IMG/VR virus record: IMGVR_UViG_3300042888_002296
Coordinates: 1 to 38,139 of that record
Direction: 5' to 3' (one strand)
DNA from: a virus
DNA length: 38,139 nt
Shown: in pieces, positions 27,874 to 36,466 of the stretch
Position numbering within the stretch: position 1 is the stretch's first letter
Layout of the letters: the number at the start of each line of letters is the position of its first letter
Translations under genes and position numbers: made by a program
Notes under the pieces: model-generated
Seen by the model: the letters and a program-made list of their open reading frames with translations, nothing else
The model's database searches: none
What the model was told of the DNA's origin: nothing

Positions 27874-28220
27874 GTTAGTGCCTTCACGATTTCATATTGA
27901 CGCAGTGCTTCTTGGACATTGTTCCAAGCAATAGCCAATGCTGGATTAGACTTTGGTGCTTTTCTATATCTCACAGGAGGATCACTATCAACCCACTGCT
28001 CGGGATCATCGGCTGTCCAGTAATAGACATTAGCCCAATGACTATGACAAGTGCTGTCAGTACGCCATTCTCCCTTGCCGTTCATGCCCCCAGTGTGATT
28101 CCAGTAAAAATAATCTACACCACAAGTATCGTCAGCTAGGGTTACGGTCCTAAAGCCCATGTAGTAGCCGCTTTTATCGGGTTGCCGATCTGCTGTATGG
28201 TGCCATATAGAAGTCTTCAT
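27870..28220 (-). CDS. DUF551-like small protein
   Basis: A 116-residue protein from MKTSIWHHTADRQPDKSGYY. The W......P..SGYY opening and the later WANVYYWTADDPEQW resemble DUF551-type phage proteins (W...P..G.Y ... YW.P). Trp/Tyr-rich. The N terminus overlaps the preceding frame by about 47 bp; an ATG at 28259 would overlap more. Function unknown. Confidence 0.65.
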   Translation of the reverse strand: MKTSIWHHTADRQPDKSGYYMGFRTVTLADDTCGVDYFYWNHTGGMNGKGEWRTDSTCHSHWANVYYWTADDPEQWVDSDPPVRYRKAPKSNPALAIAWNNVQEALRQYEIVKALT

Positions 28221-28386
28221 TTGAAAAAGATTTAGTGGTTTCTGATAGAAGGAGTGCATCCCCGTACTTTAATTTTAACATCATTTCCTGTTTTTCGCAA
28301 GTGGTTGTTATCTTGATGTAGGGATTTTCGTTTTGATATTGCCAGCGTGTTCCGTTTAAGGTTTCAAAATCCTGCCATTCGGGCAT
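28174..28386 (-). CDS. Possible WC/LRW-type family relative
   Basis: A 70-residue frame from MPEWQDFETLNGTRWQYQNE. It has W residues, a strand pair (YIKITTTCEKQEMMLKLKYG) resembling the array tail, then an extra C terminus that overlaps the next gene. AAGTGGAAG precedes the ATG. It may be a member whose stop was lost, or the end may be a read-on frame. Confidence 0.5.
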   Translation of the reverse strand: MPEWQDFETLNGTRWQYQNENPYIKITTTCEKQEMMLKLKYGDALLLSETTKSFSNEDFYMAPYSRSATR

Positions 28387-28470
28387 AACGACTTCCACTT
28401 CGCATCCTAATCCAAATAGGAATGTTGCGTCAATTTATCAGGCTTACTCAGTGTCCAAAGTTTTTAGTAA

Positions 28471-28722
28471 TCATACTCCATTACCGCTCCCAAACTTTAG
28501 TGCAAACATAGTTGAGTATTTCTCACCCTTGTTCATAAACTTAAATGTCACATATTCGTCAGCTTGAAATACTGCCCATTCGAAGTCTAGTCCCATAATC
28601 AATCCCTGATCTTTACACCATTCTGCTAACTGGATAGCGTGATTACTGGCATGGTGCAGTTTCATAAAGTCAAGATGCCTATACTGGACTATGGTGTCGA
28701 ACGGTATTTGAATCTCAATCAT
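28471..28722 (-). CDS. WC/LRW-type family member, first of the array
   Basis: An 83-residue protein (MIEIQIPFDTIVQYRHLDFM...). Family plan: LAEWCKDQG, FEWAVFQADEYVTFKF, then a lysine-rich turn and MFALKFGSGNGV, in which LKF stands for LRW. Start overlaps the previous stop by 8 bp. An 84-bp gap follows. Confidence 0.7.
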   Translation of the reverse strand: MIEIQIPFDTIVQYRHLDFMKLHHASNHAIQLAEWCKDQGLIMGLDFEWAVFQADEYVTFKFMNKGEKYSTMFALKFGSGNGV

Positions 28723-28972
28723 CCTTTGTAATTTCTTCTATAACTGGATCTTCGTTAGGAAAATAATGCACATGATATTCTTGCTGGTTAAATTTATACA
28801 CTTCAGAAATGCTGTGTTGATTATTGCTAAACTCGTCGGGTTCGTCTTGCAGTTGTATCATCAACCAAATGTTATCTCGCTCCTGCCCCTCGAGTACGCG
28901 ACGAGGAGGACCCATAACTTTTCGAATAAAAGCCTTGGCTTCTTCCGGAGTCATGTTTAATATATTGGTCAT
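28715..28972 (-). CDS. Hypothetical protein
   Basis: An 85-residue acidic protein (MTNILNMTPEEAKAFIRKVM...). An N-terminal helix with MTPEEAKAFIRKVMGPP, then strands (VYKFNQQEYHVHYFPNEDPV). Overlaps both neighbours (4 and 8 bp). Confidence 0.7.
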   Translation of the reverse strand: MTNILNMTPEEAKAFIRKVMGPPRRVLEGQERDNIWLMIQLQDEPDEFSNNQHSISEVYKFNQQEYHVHYFPNEDPVIEEITKDD

Positions 28973-29664
28973 TTTATGCCTGCTTCGTTTAGGATTTCTT
29001 TAACTAATGCAACATCTGCAGGAAACTCTTTAAATTTTTTCAACCAATATTTAATTTCAAATGCAGGGGTAATCATTGCCAGCTGTTCATCATTCATCTT
29101 GCCTACCATATCTTTACCGGTGTTACAATTTAACAAGACCCAGCAACTAATCTTTCCATTAATAATGTCATGTACTGCTTTGTTTAAACTCACATAGCTA
29201 AAGTAATGTGCAAAATTTGCATTGTGCTCATCACCCCATTCCATCATAGTTTGCAGTGTTCTTTGTACCGCAGATTCGACAGGTTCTACTTTAACTATGT
29301 CAAAAAGATATTGCTCATACAGTTCATCTCTGCACCAATGATCTAATTTAACACCACTCTTAATAACAAAGTCTATAAACTTGCTAGGGTATAATGGATT
29401 TACATTATTAACAAAACTACCAAATTTTACAAAGGCATTATAGTAAGCACTATTGCAAAAATGATCATAATTCTTAGGAACTTTAGCACCTTGCGTAAGT
29501 TGATAAAAACGGTTATAGGCCATGAATCCTGCTTGGACACGTTTTTCAGTTTCTTGCAATGCACGGCGTTTTCTTTCGCACATATGAGCAACTAGAGTTT
29601 TCTCTTTCATAAAACTCTTACTGCAATGTACACAAATAAAAGGCTGTTCCACTAATGCAATCAT
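28969..29664 (-). CDS. C2HC zinc-finger protein
   Basis: A 231-residue protein. Cys11, Cys14, His27 and Cys29 (FICVHCSKSFMKEKTLVAHM) make a C2H2-like finger with Cys as last ligand. A basic helix (ERKRRALQETEKRVQAGFMA) follows, then a helical domain rich in Phe and Tyr. I associate this layout with a conserved protein of T4-like marine phages, function unknown; DNA or RNA binding is likely. Overlaps both neighbours by 4 bp. Confidence 0.7.
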   Translation of the reverse strand: MIALVEQPFICVHCSKSFMKEKTLVAHMCERKRRALQETEKRVQAGFMAYNRFYQLTQGAKVPKNYDHFCNSAYYNAFVKFGSFVNNVNPLYPSKFIDFVIKSGVKLDHWCRDELYEQYLFDIVKVEPVESAVQRTLQTMMEWGDEHNANFAHYFSYVSLNKAVHDIINGKISCWVLLNCNTGKDMVGKMNDEQLAMITPAFEIKYWLKKFKEFPADVALVKEILNEAGIK

Positions 29665-30152
29665 TCGTATGCTTTTCTATCTTTTTTATCAAACCCCATT
29701 GCGTCGAACAATTCTTTTTTATCTTTATCAGTCATTAAACTGGCTAACAGTTTAACATCTTCAATTTTATAAGTTGGATGTATCTCCGCCAACAATTTTT
29801 CAATCTTGTTTAATTCTTTTTTGAGTGCTGGAAGGTACGGGTGAAAACTCTTAATTCCAGCTCCTACTGCGGAATAAAGCAACCAATGTAATTTTTCATG
29901 ACTCTTGCTGAGGTCCCAATGATTCTTATTGACTAATTCGTTAGTCATCTCAATGAACCATTCTTGTATATCTCTATCTCTAGAATCAACATTACTAACA
30001 AATCTCATTAATACATATGGGCTAAACTCTTTTAATTCAGCTTCAGTTAAGCCGTCATAAAAGTTATAGTCTTTATTATCAACTGCTGCAAGCACTCGAG
30101 CTATGTCAAGTTCTCGCTTCTTAGGAGTTTTTTTAGGTTTTGTTGTTGCCAT
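29661..30152 (-). CDS. Possible clamp-loader small subunit (gp62-like)
   Basis: A 163-residue protein. After a Lys-rich N terminus, FSPYVLMRFVSNVDSRDRDI (43-62), FIEMTNELVNKNHWDLSKSH (66-85) and LHWLLYSAVGAG...FHPYLP (88-108) match the pattern I recall for phage clamp-loader A (gp62) proteins. Those pair with gp44 to load the gp45 clamp. gp44 is not in this window, and the C-terminal helical part (IEDVKLLASLMTDKDKKELF) is not something I can assign, so the call is tentative. Confidence 0.45.
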   Translation of the reverse strand: MATTKPKKTPKKRELDIARVLAAVDNKDYNFYDGLTEAELKEFSPYVLMRFVSNVDSRDRDIQEWFIEMTNELVNKNHWDLSKSHEKLHWLLYSAVGAGIKSFHPYLPALKKELNKIEKLLAEIHPTYKIEDVKLLASLMTDKDKKELFDAMGFDKKDRKAYE

Positions 30153-30155
30153 GAT

Positions 30156-30452
30156 TTAGACTGGATGCCATGCTACTGTTTCTTTGTCTTTGCTTAGATG
30201 ATGTATTATTATACACTGTTCTAGAGCTTTTTGCAAGGCGGGATTGTCCTTTGCAGCACGGCGTATTTCGCCCCAAAGTTTGTCCTCTAACATGTGATCG
30301 TGTAGAGGACGACCATCAGAAGTTCTTGGATCTGTTTTATTTTCATACTGGTATCCAACTAATTTCTTTTCAGTTTTACCAGCTTCTCTAGCGTATATTT
30401 CTTCGCCGTTACGCTCGTATATGTAGGTGGTGCCCGGAGTTAGTGTTCCCAT
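30156..30452 (-). CDS. Hypothetical protein
   Basis: A 98-residue protein (MGTLTPGTTYIYERNGEEIY...). Beta-rich start (TYIYERNGEEIYAREAG) then helices ending in His-rich CIIIHHLSKDKETVAWHPV. The style recurs in marine T4-like phages. It lies in the same run of genes as the possible gp62. Confidence 0.7.
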   Translation of the reverse strand: MGTLTPGTTYIYERNGEEIYAREAGKTEKKLVGYQYENKTDPRTSDGRPLHDHMLEDKLWGEIRRAAKDNPALQKALEQCIIIHHLSKDKETVAWHPV

Positions 30453-30455
30453 ATT

Positions 30456-30959
30456 TCACCAACATTTAGTATAATCTACAATTTCACTCTGGCGACTTAC
30501 TTCTTTTACAAAATATGCACAAAGTGGATCTTTCCCGGCATGAAGAGGAGTAGTCAATAACTGTCCTTGTTTCATTTTGGGAAAATACCATTTAACATCT
30601 TGATAAACATCGATGATGTCAATATCATGGAATTCAGGTCTAAAGCTAGATATTGGATTAAAACAAAAAGTTCTAAATCCTCGATCATTTAGGCTTGTTA
30701 GCGGCAACACTTCCATGTCCGGGCCTTCCGGGTCGCCAACAATGGCACACCAATCAAGAGGCATCGTAAGTTCATGTGGTCCAATTTTTAATACTGCCGC
30801 AGGCCCCGTAAAACTTTCCAAGAAAATTAAGGGAATAAAAAAATAGTCAGGATTTTGATTATCACTATTGTCTAGCACACTGAATCTCAAATCGTCATCT
30901 ACCTCCTCTGGTAAATCATTGAGAAAGAATGTTTTGTTTTCTAAGGTTAGTATTTGCAT
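30456..30959 (-). CDS. Hypothetical protein next to UvsW
   Basis: A 167-residue protein (MQILTLENKTFFLNDLPEEV...). Beta-rich with many Phe, Pro and Asp (FIPLIFLESFTGPAAVLKIG, VKWYFPKMKQGQLL). It starts on the last base of the UvsW gene, suggesting coupled translation. No family recognised. Confidence 0.7.
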   Translation of the reverse strand: MQILTLENKTFFLNDLPEEVDDDLRFSVLDNSDNQNPDYFFIPLIFLESFTGPAAVLKIGPHELTMPLDWCAIVGDPEGPDMEVLPLTSLNDRGFRTFCFNPISSFRPEFHDIDIIDVYQDVKWYFPKMKQGQLLTTPLHAGKDPLCAYFVKEVSRQSEIVDYTKCW

Positions 30960-32452
30960 TATTTGTTATATTTCACTTTCTGAATTTCGAACGGATATTT
31001 TGCATCCTTGTAGAACTTCTTTCGTTCAGTAAGGTGTCTCTTTGCATACTTCGTTGACGCTGTAATATCCCAGATTTGTACGAAGTCTTTGTCGTCTGCT
31101 TTTCTAATGCCTCGCCCAATGCTTTGTATAACTCTTGTAAAGCTCTTTCCGGACTCCAGCATAACCAGATTAAAAATACGAGGGATATTAATACCCACAG
31201 CGGCCACACCGTAAGTCGCCACAATAATCTTGTTAGTAGCAGTTTTAACTTCGTCATACTCGGTCTTTCTATCTTTGGTTTTTACTCTACCAGATATAAA
31301 AGCAACATCTGGTTCTTCTTTCAAAACACTGAATAAGCCACTAAGATGAGTTTGTAGGAATTCTCCGCACTCAATTCTATCAACTAACACAAGGGTGTTG
31401 CCAGTGTTTGCAATCTCTTTAATTAGCGTAGATATGTAACTCATCCTATCACTATCGGTTACAAGGAATTTTAACTCCTCGGGATATCCGCTAAACTCTT
31501 TCCATTCTGCTGTCTGAATAATGTTTACGTGACAGTCACTTAGCACACCTTTTTCTTGTAATTCGTGAGCACGAACTTGATGCACTACTTCTCCTAAACT
31601 TGCACGTATGCTTTGAAATTCATGATCTGCCTTGGGTACAGTACCGGTCAGGCCCCAGCGAATAGGTGCATTGGCAAGATTTCTTGTAAGTAAGTTTTTC
31701 AACACTTCTGCCTTGGCCATATGTACTTCATCGACCATAACTGTAGCAACTCCTTCGAGCAACTCTGCTAAAGTTAATACTTCTTCATCAGTAGTATCTT
31801 TGGATTTTTTGTCTAAAATATTCAAACTTTGCCAGGTACAAATCGTATGAGTTTTATCAAGGTTTTTTCTGTCGCCGTAATATACACCTACGTCTAAACC
31901 GCAGTTAATGAAGTCTTCTTCAGTTTGTTCGACGAGACTTTTGTTAGGAACAATGGTTACAGTTCGACCGTATTTTTCACAGATTTTCGCCAAAGTTGCA
32001 GTGGTAATTGTCTTACCAAATCCAGTGGCGATTTCCTGAATACATTGAGGATTTTTAAGAAACATATTAACTGCTTCGACTTGATCGTCACGCAGTCTAA
32101 TAGGTTGTCCGGCAAATCTGTGCCCTTCGGGCCATGTTTGCTCACCCCAAAAATCTTCAAAAATCTCAGGAAAATCTAAGGTTATAGGAATGCGTAAATC
32201 ATCTACTTCAACATAGTAATTCTTGCTTTCTAAATAGTCTAGAACCTGCGGCAGCATTGACAGATATGTTGTTCCGCCTAGACCGAAAAAACTCACGGTA
32301 CCGTCCCATCGACCTAATTTATAGGCTGGTCGATACCGTGCAGTTGGGTCTTCGTATTTGAATTTTTTGACCAATGCCTTGCGAGTATCGAGATCTAAAT
32401 TTTCAATCTTGATATTAACCTCGTCTTTAATTATAACTTTACAAGTTGGCAA
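30959..32452 (-). CDS. uvsW: UvsW recombination DNA/RNA helicase
   Basis: A 497-residue SF2 helicase (T4 UvsW about 503). An N-terminal domain with GRWDGTVSFFGLGG is followed by the Q region IRLRDDQVEAVNMFLK, Walker A ATGFGKT (142-148), DEVH box (241-244), motif III GLTGT (267-271) and motif VI QSIGRGIR (443-450). In T4 it remodels forks and removes R-loops, switching origin-dependent to recombination-dependent replication. It overlaps the preceding gene by 14 bp. Confidence 0.95.
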   Translation of the reverse strand: MPTCKVIIKDEVNIKIENLDLDTRKALVKKFKYEDPTARYRPAYKLGRWDGTVSFFGLGGTTYLSMLPQVLDYLESKNYYVEVDDLRIPITLDFPEIFEDFWGEQTWPEGHRFAGQPIRLRDDQVEAVNMFLKNPQCIQEIATGFGKTITTATLAKICEKYGRTVTIVPNKSLVEQTEEDFINCGLDVGVYYGDRKNLDKTHTICTWQSLNILDKKSKDTTDEEVLTLAELLEGVATVMVDEVHMAKAEVLKNLLTRNLANAPIRWGLTGTVPKADHEFQSIRASLGEVVHQVRAHELQEKGVLSDCHVNIIQTAEWKEFSGYPEELKFLVTDSDRMSYISTLIKEIANTGNTLVLVDRIECGEFLQTHLSGLFSVLKEEPDVAFISGRVKTKDRKTEYDEVKTATNKIIVATYGVAAVGINIPRIFNLVMLESGKSFTRVIQSIGRGIRKADDKDFVQIWDITASTKYAKRHLTERKKFYKDAKYPFEIQKVKYNK

Positions 32453-33623
32453 AATTTAATTTCCTTTGTTGAGTTTTTTCTGATATGTGTATTACATTAT
32501 GTTTCCATTTTAACAGATTTTTGATGGAATAGTGAATATTGTAGAAATTAAAATTTACAACAGAATTGAAAAACAAGTTTGATTCTATAACTGGTTTAGG
32601 AACTTTACTGCTGATAAAAACTGCCTTAGTTGTTTGACCAATAGGATTATTCAATCCGTGTTCTTTGACAAAATTATTGAAATTTTCACCAGTTTCTTTA
32701 GGTAATCTAAACAATACACTAATGTCTTCGTTGGCTACATCAATAGATTTTAAAAAATCATAACATAGCTGCATTTTCTCTATTTCAGTTCCTCCCGGAA
32801 TTATAAAAAGAGTCGGAGACAAGTGTTTCACAATATCAGTTAATGCAGAAATTAGTATATTTTCCAGATTTACTGAAAATTCTTCGTCGGGTGCAACTTG
32901 CAAAAATTGCCTAGTTACACTGTTTGCATTTTTTAGCTCAGGTGAATCTTGTATAGAGTCATCCCATGTAAAAATTCCTAATTTTCTGGCCAAGAATAAA
33001 TTTTCTAGAATATTTGAATTCGCAGGCTGACCAATTTTTTCCGAAATATTCAAAAATTTCAGATTTTCTCCGTCATACGATAACATAGGAATATGCTTTT
33101 CGACATTTTGTTCAATTACAAAAATTTGATTTTGATAATTTTCAAATTCTTCATCAACAACAAAATTTTCCTCAATCGCAATCGTGCCCAGGAAACGCAA
33201 TGACCTCTCATCGAGTGAAAAAATCCATGATTTTTGCTCAGGATCCCAATTTGCCAAGTTAAGACTTGTTTTTTCTTTTCTAATTTTTGTTAGTAACGGT
33301 TCGTTGTATGGAAATTCCATTTTGATCAGTTTTCCGTGAGTTTGATCAGGAACGATTGATAACCGTTTGACATAAGACACTGTTCTTCTACCCAATCTAA
33401 AGGTGGGATTTTCTAGAAAACCCGAAACATCTTTACCGAGTACTAAATTTACCTTGGGCATATATCGTTTTAATATCCTTACAGATAGCAACTCTTGTTT
33501 TTCTGTAAAACCGTACCCTTTAATGATCTGATTGAACAAACTGTCAATGATTTGAAAATCAGAAGATACGGCAGATGCCGAACTACTAGTGGCTAGGGCA
33601 ATAATTAAGTCTTCAATATGCAT
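32439..33623 (-). CDS. UvsW-companion protein, unknown function
   Basis: A 394-residue protein. The early segment PYNEPLLTKIRKEKTSLNLA then NWDPEQKSWIFSLDERSLRF resembles the HARP-like region (WDP..K.W.F) found before some SF2 helicase cores, but there is no Walker motif. Asn/Phe/Ile-rich. The ATG lies six bases after a TATAAT box (33634-33629, minus strand) with TTGTTC 17 bp upstream, so the mRNA may be leaderless. It overlaps uvsW by 14 bp and could be its partner. Confidence 0.65.
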   Translation of the reverse strand: MHIEDLIIALATSSSASAVSSDFQIIDSLFNQIIKGYGFTEKQELLSVRILKRYMPKVNLVLGKDVSGFLENPTFRLGRRTVSYVKRLSIVPDQTHGKLIKMEFPYNEPLLTKIRKEKTSLNLANWDPEQKSWIFSLDERSLRFLGTIAIEENFVVDEEFENYQNQIFVIEQNVEKHIPMLSYDGENLKFLNISEKIGQPANSNILENLFLARKLGIFTWDDSIQDSPELKNANSVTRQFLQVAPDEEFSVNLENILISALTDIVKHLSPTLFIIPGGTEIEKMQLCYDFLKSIDVANEDISVLFRLPKETGENFNNFVKEHGLNNPIGQTTKAVFISSKVPKPVIESNLFFNSVVNFNFYNIHYSIKNLLKWKHNVIHISEKTQQRKLNFANL

Positions 33624-33628
33624 GATTT

Positions 33629-33657
33629 ATTATAACATAATGTAAAAAGGAGAACAA
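33629..33657 (-). promoter_or_regulatory. Sigma-70-like promoter before the UvsW unit
   Basis: Minus strand TTGTTC-17-TATAAT; the -10 box ends six bases before the ATG at 33623. It lies just after the UvsX/UvsY terminator. Confidence 0.5.
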
Positions 33658-33670
33658 GTCTCCTTTTTAC
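33642..33670. terminator. Strong bidirectional-type terminator
   Basis: GTAAAAAGGAG (33642-33652) and CTCCTTTTTAC (33660-33670) form a perfect 11-bp stem with a 7-base loop. On the minus strand it lies directly after uvsY. Confidence 0.88.
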
Positions 33671-33672
33671 TT

Positions 33673-34128
33673 TTACAAAACAACATCTTCCAAGCCAGCA
33701 GTTCGAAGTTTGATAATATTACTTAATTGCCACTGCTTTATGTCCAATGCCTTGACTATACCTAGCCATTGATTTCTTAACATGGCGAATTCATTGATAA
33801 TTTTTTCCATATCAACTACGTCTGCCTCACCATCGACGTATTTTTCAACATCTCGACTGCTTAGTGCTCTTTGATAATTCTCTAGATATTTCTTAAAGGC
33901 CTTACTTCGGGTTCGGCGTAGTTCAATGTTAAGATATTCAAGAACAGCTTCAATTTCTTGAAGCTGGTTGAATCGTTGTTCGACAATACCTGGCAATTGG
34001 GATGAAGATTTTTCCACATTTCCGTGAATTTTAACTTCACTCTTTGCTGCATTGAGTTCCTTATAAAAGTACTCAATGCAATCAGGCAAGTAAGAAATAT
34101 CTTTACTTACTTTAGAATACCATGACAT
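33673..34128 (-). CDS. uvsY: UvsY recombination mediator
   Basis: A 151-residue helical protein (T4 UvsY is 137). The conserved middle (IELRRTRSKAFKKYLENYQR, residues 68-87, then DVEKYVDGEADVV) and MLRNQWLGIVKALDIKQWQL are typical of marine T4-like UvsY. It loads UvsX on gp32-covered DNA. The gene starts on the last base of the small acidic gene and ends just before a strong terminator. Confidence 0.9.
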   Translation of the reverse strand: MSWYSKVSKDISYLPDCIEYFYKELNAAKSEVKIHGNVEKSSSQLPGIVEQRFNQLQEIEAVLEYLNIELRRTRSKAFKKYLENYQRALSSRDVEKYVDGEADVVDMEKIINEFAMLRNQWLGIVKALDIKQWQLSNIIKLRTAGLEDVVL

Positions 34129-34376
34129 TAATAATCCTCGTCGTCGGGATCATTATACTCATCTTCATCTATCTCATCTTCTTTGAACTCATCTAATACA
34201 ATCGTAATTGCCGTATCAAGATGTGGATCATATCCCATGAGACCTTCTAAAGTAGCTACTTCAACATCTTTACCTACTAAGAAATCAACGAATTGGTTTG
34301 CAGCCGTTTCGCGACTTTTTTCTGGGATATAATCTCTAAATGTGTCCCAAACTTCAATAATTAGTTGTTCTTCCAT
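34128..34376 (-). CDS. Small acidic protein between uvsX and uvsY
   Basis: An 82-residue protein from MEEQLIIEVWDTFRDYIPEK. A helical core is followed by a tail of almost only Asp/Glu (EFKEDEIDEDEYNDPDDEDY). The ATG lies one base after the uvsX stop, so they are coupled. The acidic end recalls gp32 or gp33 C termini that bind protein partners, but I see no clear match to either. Confidence 0.75.
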   Translation of the reverse strand: MEEQLIIEVWDTFRDYIPEKSRETAANQFVDFLVGKDVEVATLEGLMGYDPHLDTAITIVLDEFKEDEIDEDEYNDPDDEDY

Positions 34377-34377
34377 G

Positions 34378-35442
34378 TTATGCTTCCTCAGAATCTTCAG
34401 TAATAGTTGCTTCAACTTTATCAGTATGAGAAGCAATTTCTGCCATCATTGTAGTCAGTCCATCTTTCTCGTTTTTCTCCCAAGCCTTACGGAATTGTTT
34501 GATAATTTCACCGTCAGCAGTTGTATAAACAAGACTATTGCCTTCTTTCTTCAACATACCTTTAGCTTCAAATAAATCAACCAGTCCGCTGTAAGGACTC
34601 ATGCCTGTTGAGTATGGAATTTCAACTTGTACTGATTCAAATGGCTTTGCATAACGTGTTTTCATGATCTTACAAGCTGAACGAATACCATTTACAGTGG
34701 TAGTTTTATTACCATCTGCGTCTGTTTTCAATTTCAGCTTACGCATAGCAACTACAATAGAACTTGCATAGATGAAACCTTGGCCACCTGAAATCTTATC
34801 ATCGGGATCAAACATATCCTGTGAAGCATATGTGTGATTTGTACAAACCATGCCTACATTCCACGAGCCAAACATATTAACACAGTTGCGAACTAAAGAT
34901 GTAAGTGCTTTGGGCTTACGGCCCATGTCACCTTTCATTTCACCTGCTTCGAACTGATTAACATCTGTAGGAGTTAACAACATACCCAACGAGTCGATTA
35001 CAAACAATACCTTAGGACGAGATTCCTCGGGCATAACTTTGTATTCTTTCATGAATTCACTAATGGTTTTAGCCACATCGTCAATCATCGCCATGTTAAG
35101 TTTAAGAAGTTTTTCTTCACTTGTATCAACACCTAAATCAAGCAACCACTTTTCATCAAGGGCGTTTTCGCTATCGACTAGAACAACAAAAATGCCTTGT
35201 TCTTGTGCCGCTTTAATAATGTTACCTGAACAGATATACGATTTACCTGCACCAGATTCGCCAGCAAAAACTGTTACTTTACCTAAAGGGACTCCCCTAA
35301 AGAAGTCCCCCGAGATAAGATAGTTTAGGGCGTAGTTACCGGTTGAAATCCAATCGGTGGGGTCGTTAAACCCGATTCCCAAGCCATCAATACTTTTAGT
35401 AATAGACTTGCGGAACTTCGAAATATCGAAGGCCTTTGCCAT
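34378..35442 (-). CDS. uvsX: UvsX RecA-like recombinase
   Basis: A 354-residue protein (T4 UvsX is 391). Walker A GESGAGKS (61-68), Walker B VLFVIDS (Asp150), and the DNA-binding loop region around DDKISGGQGFIYASSIVVAM are all present. It forms the filament for strand invasion in recombination-dependent replication and repair, with UvsY and gp32 encoded beside it. CTAAGGAGTAAT precedes the ATG. Confidence 0.95.
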   Translation of the reverse strand: MAKAFDISKFRKSITKSIDGLGIGFNDPTDWISTGNYALNYLISGDFFRGVPLGKVTVFAGESGAGKSYICSGNIIKAAQEQGIFVVLVDSENALDEKWLLDLGVDTSEEKLLKLNMAMIDDVAKTISEFMKEYKVMPEESRPKVLFVIDSLGMLLTPTDVNQFEAGEMKGDMGRKPKALTSLVRNCVNMFGSWNVGMVCTNHTYASQDMFDPDDKISGGQGFIYASSIVVAMRKLKLKTDADGNKTTTVNGIRSACKIMKTRYAKPFESVQVEIPYSTGMSPYSGLVDLFEAKGMLKKEGNSLVYTTADGEIIKQFRKAWEKNEKDGLTTMMAEIASHTDKVEATITEDSEEA

Positions 35443-35455
35443 AGTCTATTACTCC

Positions 35456-36466
35456 TTAGTCTTTCTGACGGTTACGAATCATTGCGATGATATCGGCTGC
35501 ACGACTAGATGCTTCACCACCTGCGCTCTCAGCTTTTGGAGCAGGTGCAGTAAATGACTTCTCTGCTGTTGCAACATCTTCATCCCATGGAGCAGGTTCT
35601 TCTGCTACTGGAGCAGGTGCTGGACGAGCTGCTGGTGCTGCGGCTGGTTTAGCTGCTCCACCTTCTGCATTGTCGCGACCACCGTAGCCTGCTGGCTTGA
35701 AGTATTGACCCCAACGATCCATGTCAAATGCTTCACCATCTACTGATGCTTCAAACATTTCTTTCATAACCTTGAGCTCAACTTCGCCTGGCTTCTTGGG
35801 CAAGAAGTCTTTTAGATTGAACAAACCGTGTTGTGCAATTGCTGCATTTTCTGCCTCGCTTAGAGCACGCTCACGACGAGCCCAAGTAGAAGTAGAATAG
35901 TCAGCATAACCACCTTTGCTCGTTTTTGCAATCTTGAAATCAAGACCACGAACCAAGTCTGTTGGTAGTTCTTCAATCTCACTATCCATCAAAGCATTCT
36001 TAACAATGTTAAAAATTTGTGAGCCGATGATGAATCGACGGATTGGATTTTCAGGAGTCTTATCTTCCTGTAGTTTGCTTTCGCCCACAAAACCTTGGAA
36101 CAGGTATGACTTCTTCTTCCAGTACTTACGACCCATATCTTCCAAAGACTTGTCTTTGAACCATGGACGAACTTCTGTTAGAATTGGACATGTCTCACCC
36201 CACATTTCCATACATGGGACTTGCACAGTCACAGGCTTGGAATTAGTTTCACCTTTAACTCCGGCGAAAGGCAATTTGATCATTGCTCGTTCAATCCAGA
36301 AAAAAGTATTTGAGCTGTCACCGTCAGGAAGGAAGCGGACTGTAGTAGTCGAACCTTCTGGCATGTTCCAGTGAGGGTAAATTGCATTATCACCGCCGCC
36401 GGATTGCCCGCCGCCTTGTTGTGAAGATGCTTGTAGTTTTGCGCGAATTTCTGCTAATGTTGCCAT
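35456..36466 (-). CDS. 32: gp32 single-stranded DNA-binding protein
   Basis: A 336-residue protein (T4 gp32 is 301). The N-terminal basic helix (MATLAEIRAKLQAS) for cooperative binding is followed by an OB-fold core (YPHWNMPEGSTTTVRFLPDG). A Cys pair lies in VQVPCMEMWGETCPIL, with less of the T4 zinc site visible. An Ala/Pro-rich linker leads to an acidic and basic tail (AEEPAPWDEDVATAEKSF). Start follows TTAAGGAAAAAC. Confidence 0.93.
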   Translation of the reverse strand: MATLAEIRAKLQASSQQGGGQSGGGDNAIYPHWNMPEGSTTTVRFLPDGDSSNTFFWIERAMIKLPFAGVKGETNSKPVTVQVPCMEMWGETCPILTEVRPWFKDKSLEDMGRKYWKKKSYLFQGFVGESKLQEDKTPENPIRRFIIGSQIFNIVKNALMDSEIEELPTDLVRGLDFKIAKTSKGGYADYSTSTWARRERALSEAENAAIAQHGLFNLKDFLPKKPGEVELKVMKEMFEASVDGEAFDMDRWGQYFKPAGYGGRDNAEGGAAKPAAAPAARPAPAPVAEEPAPWDEDVATAEKSFTAPAPKAESAGGEASSRAADIIAMIRNRQKD

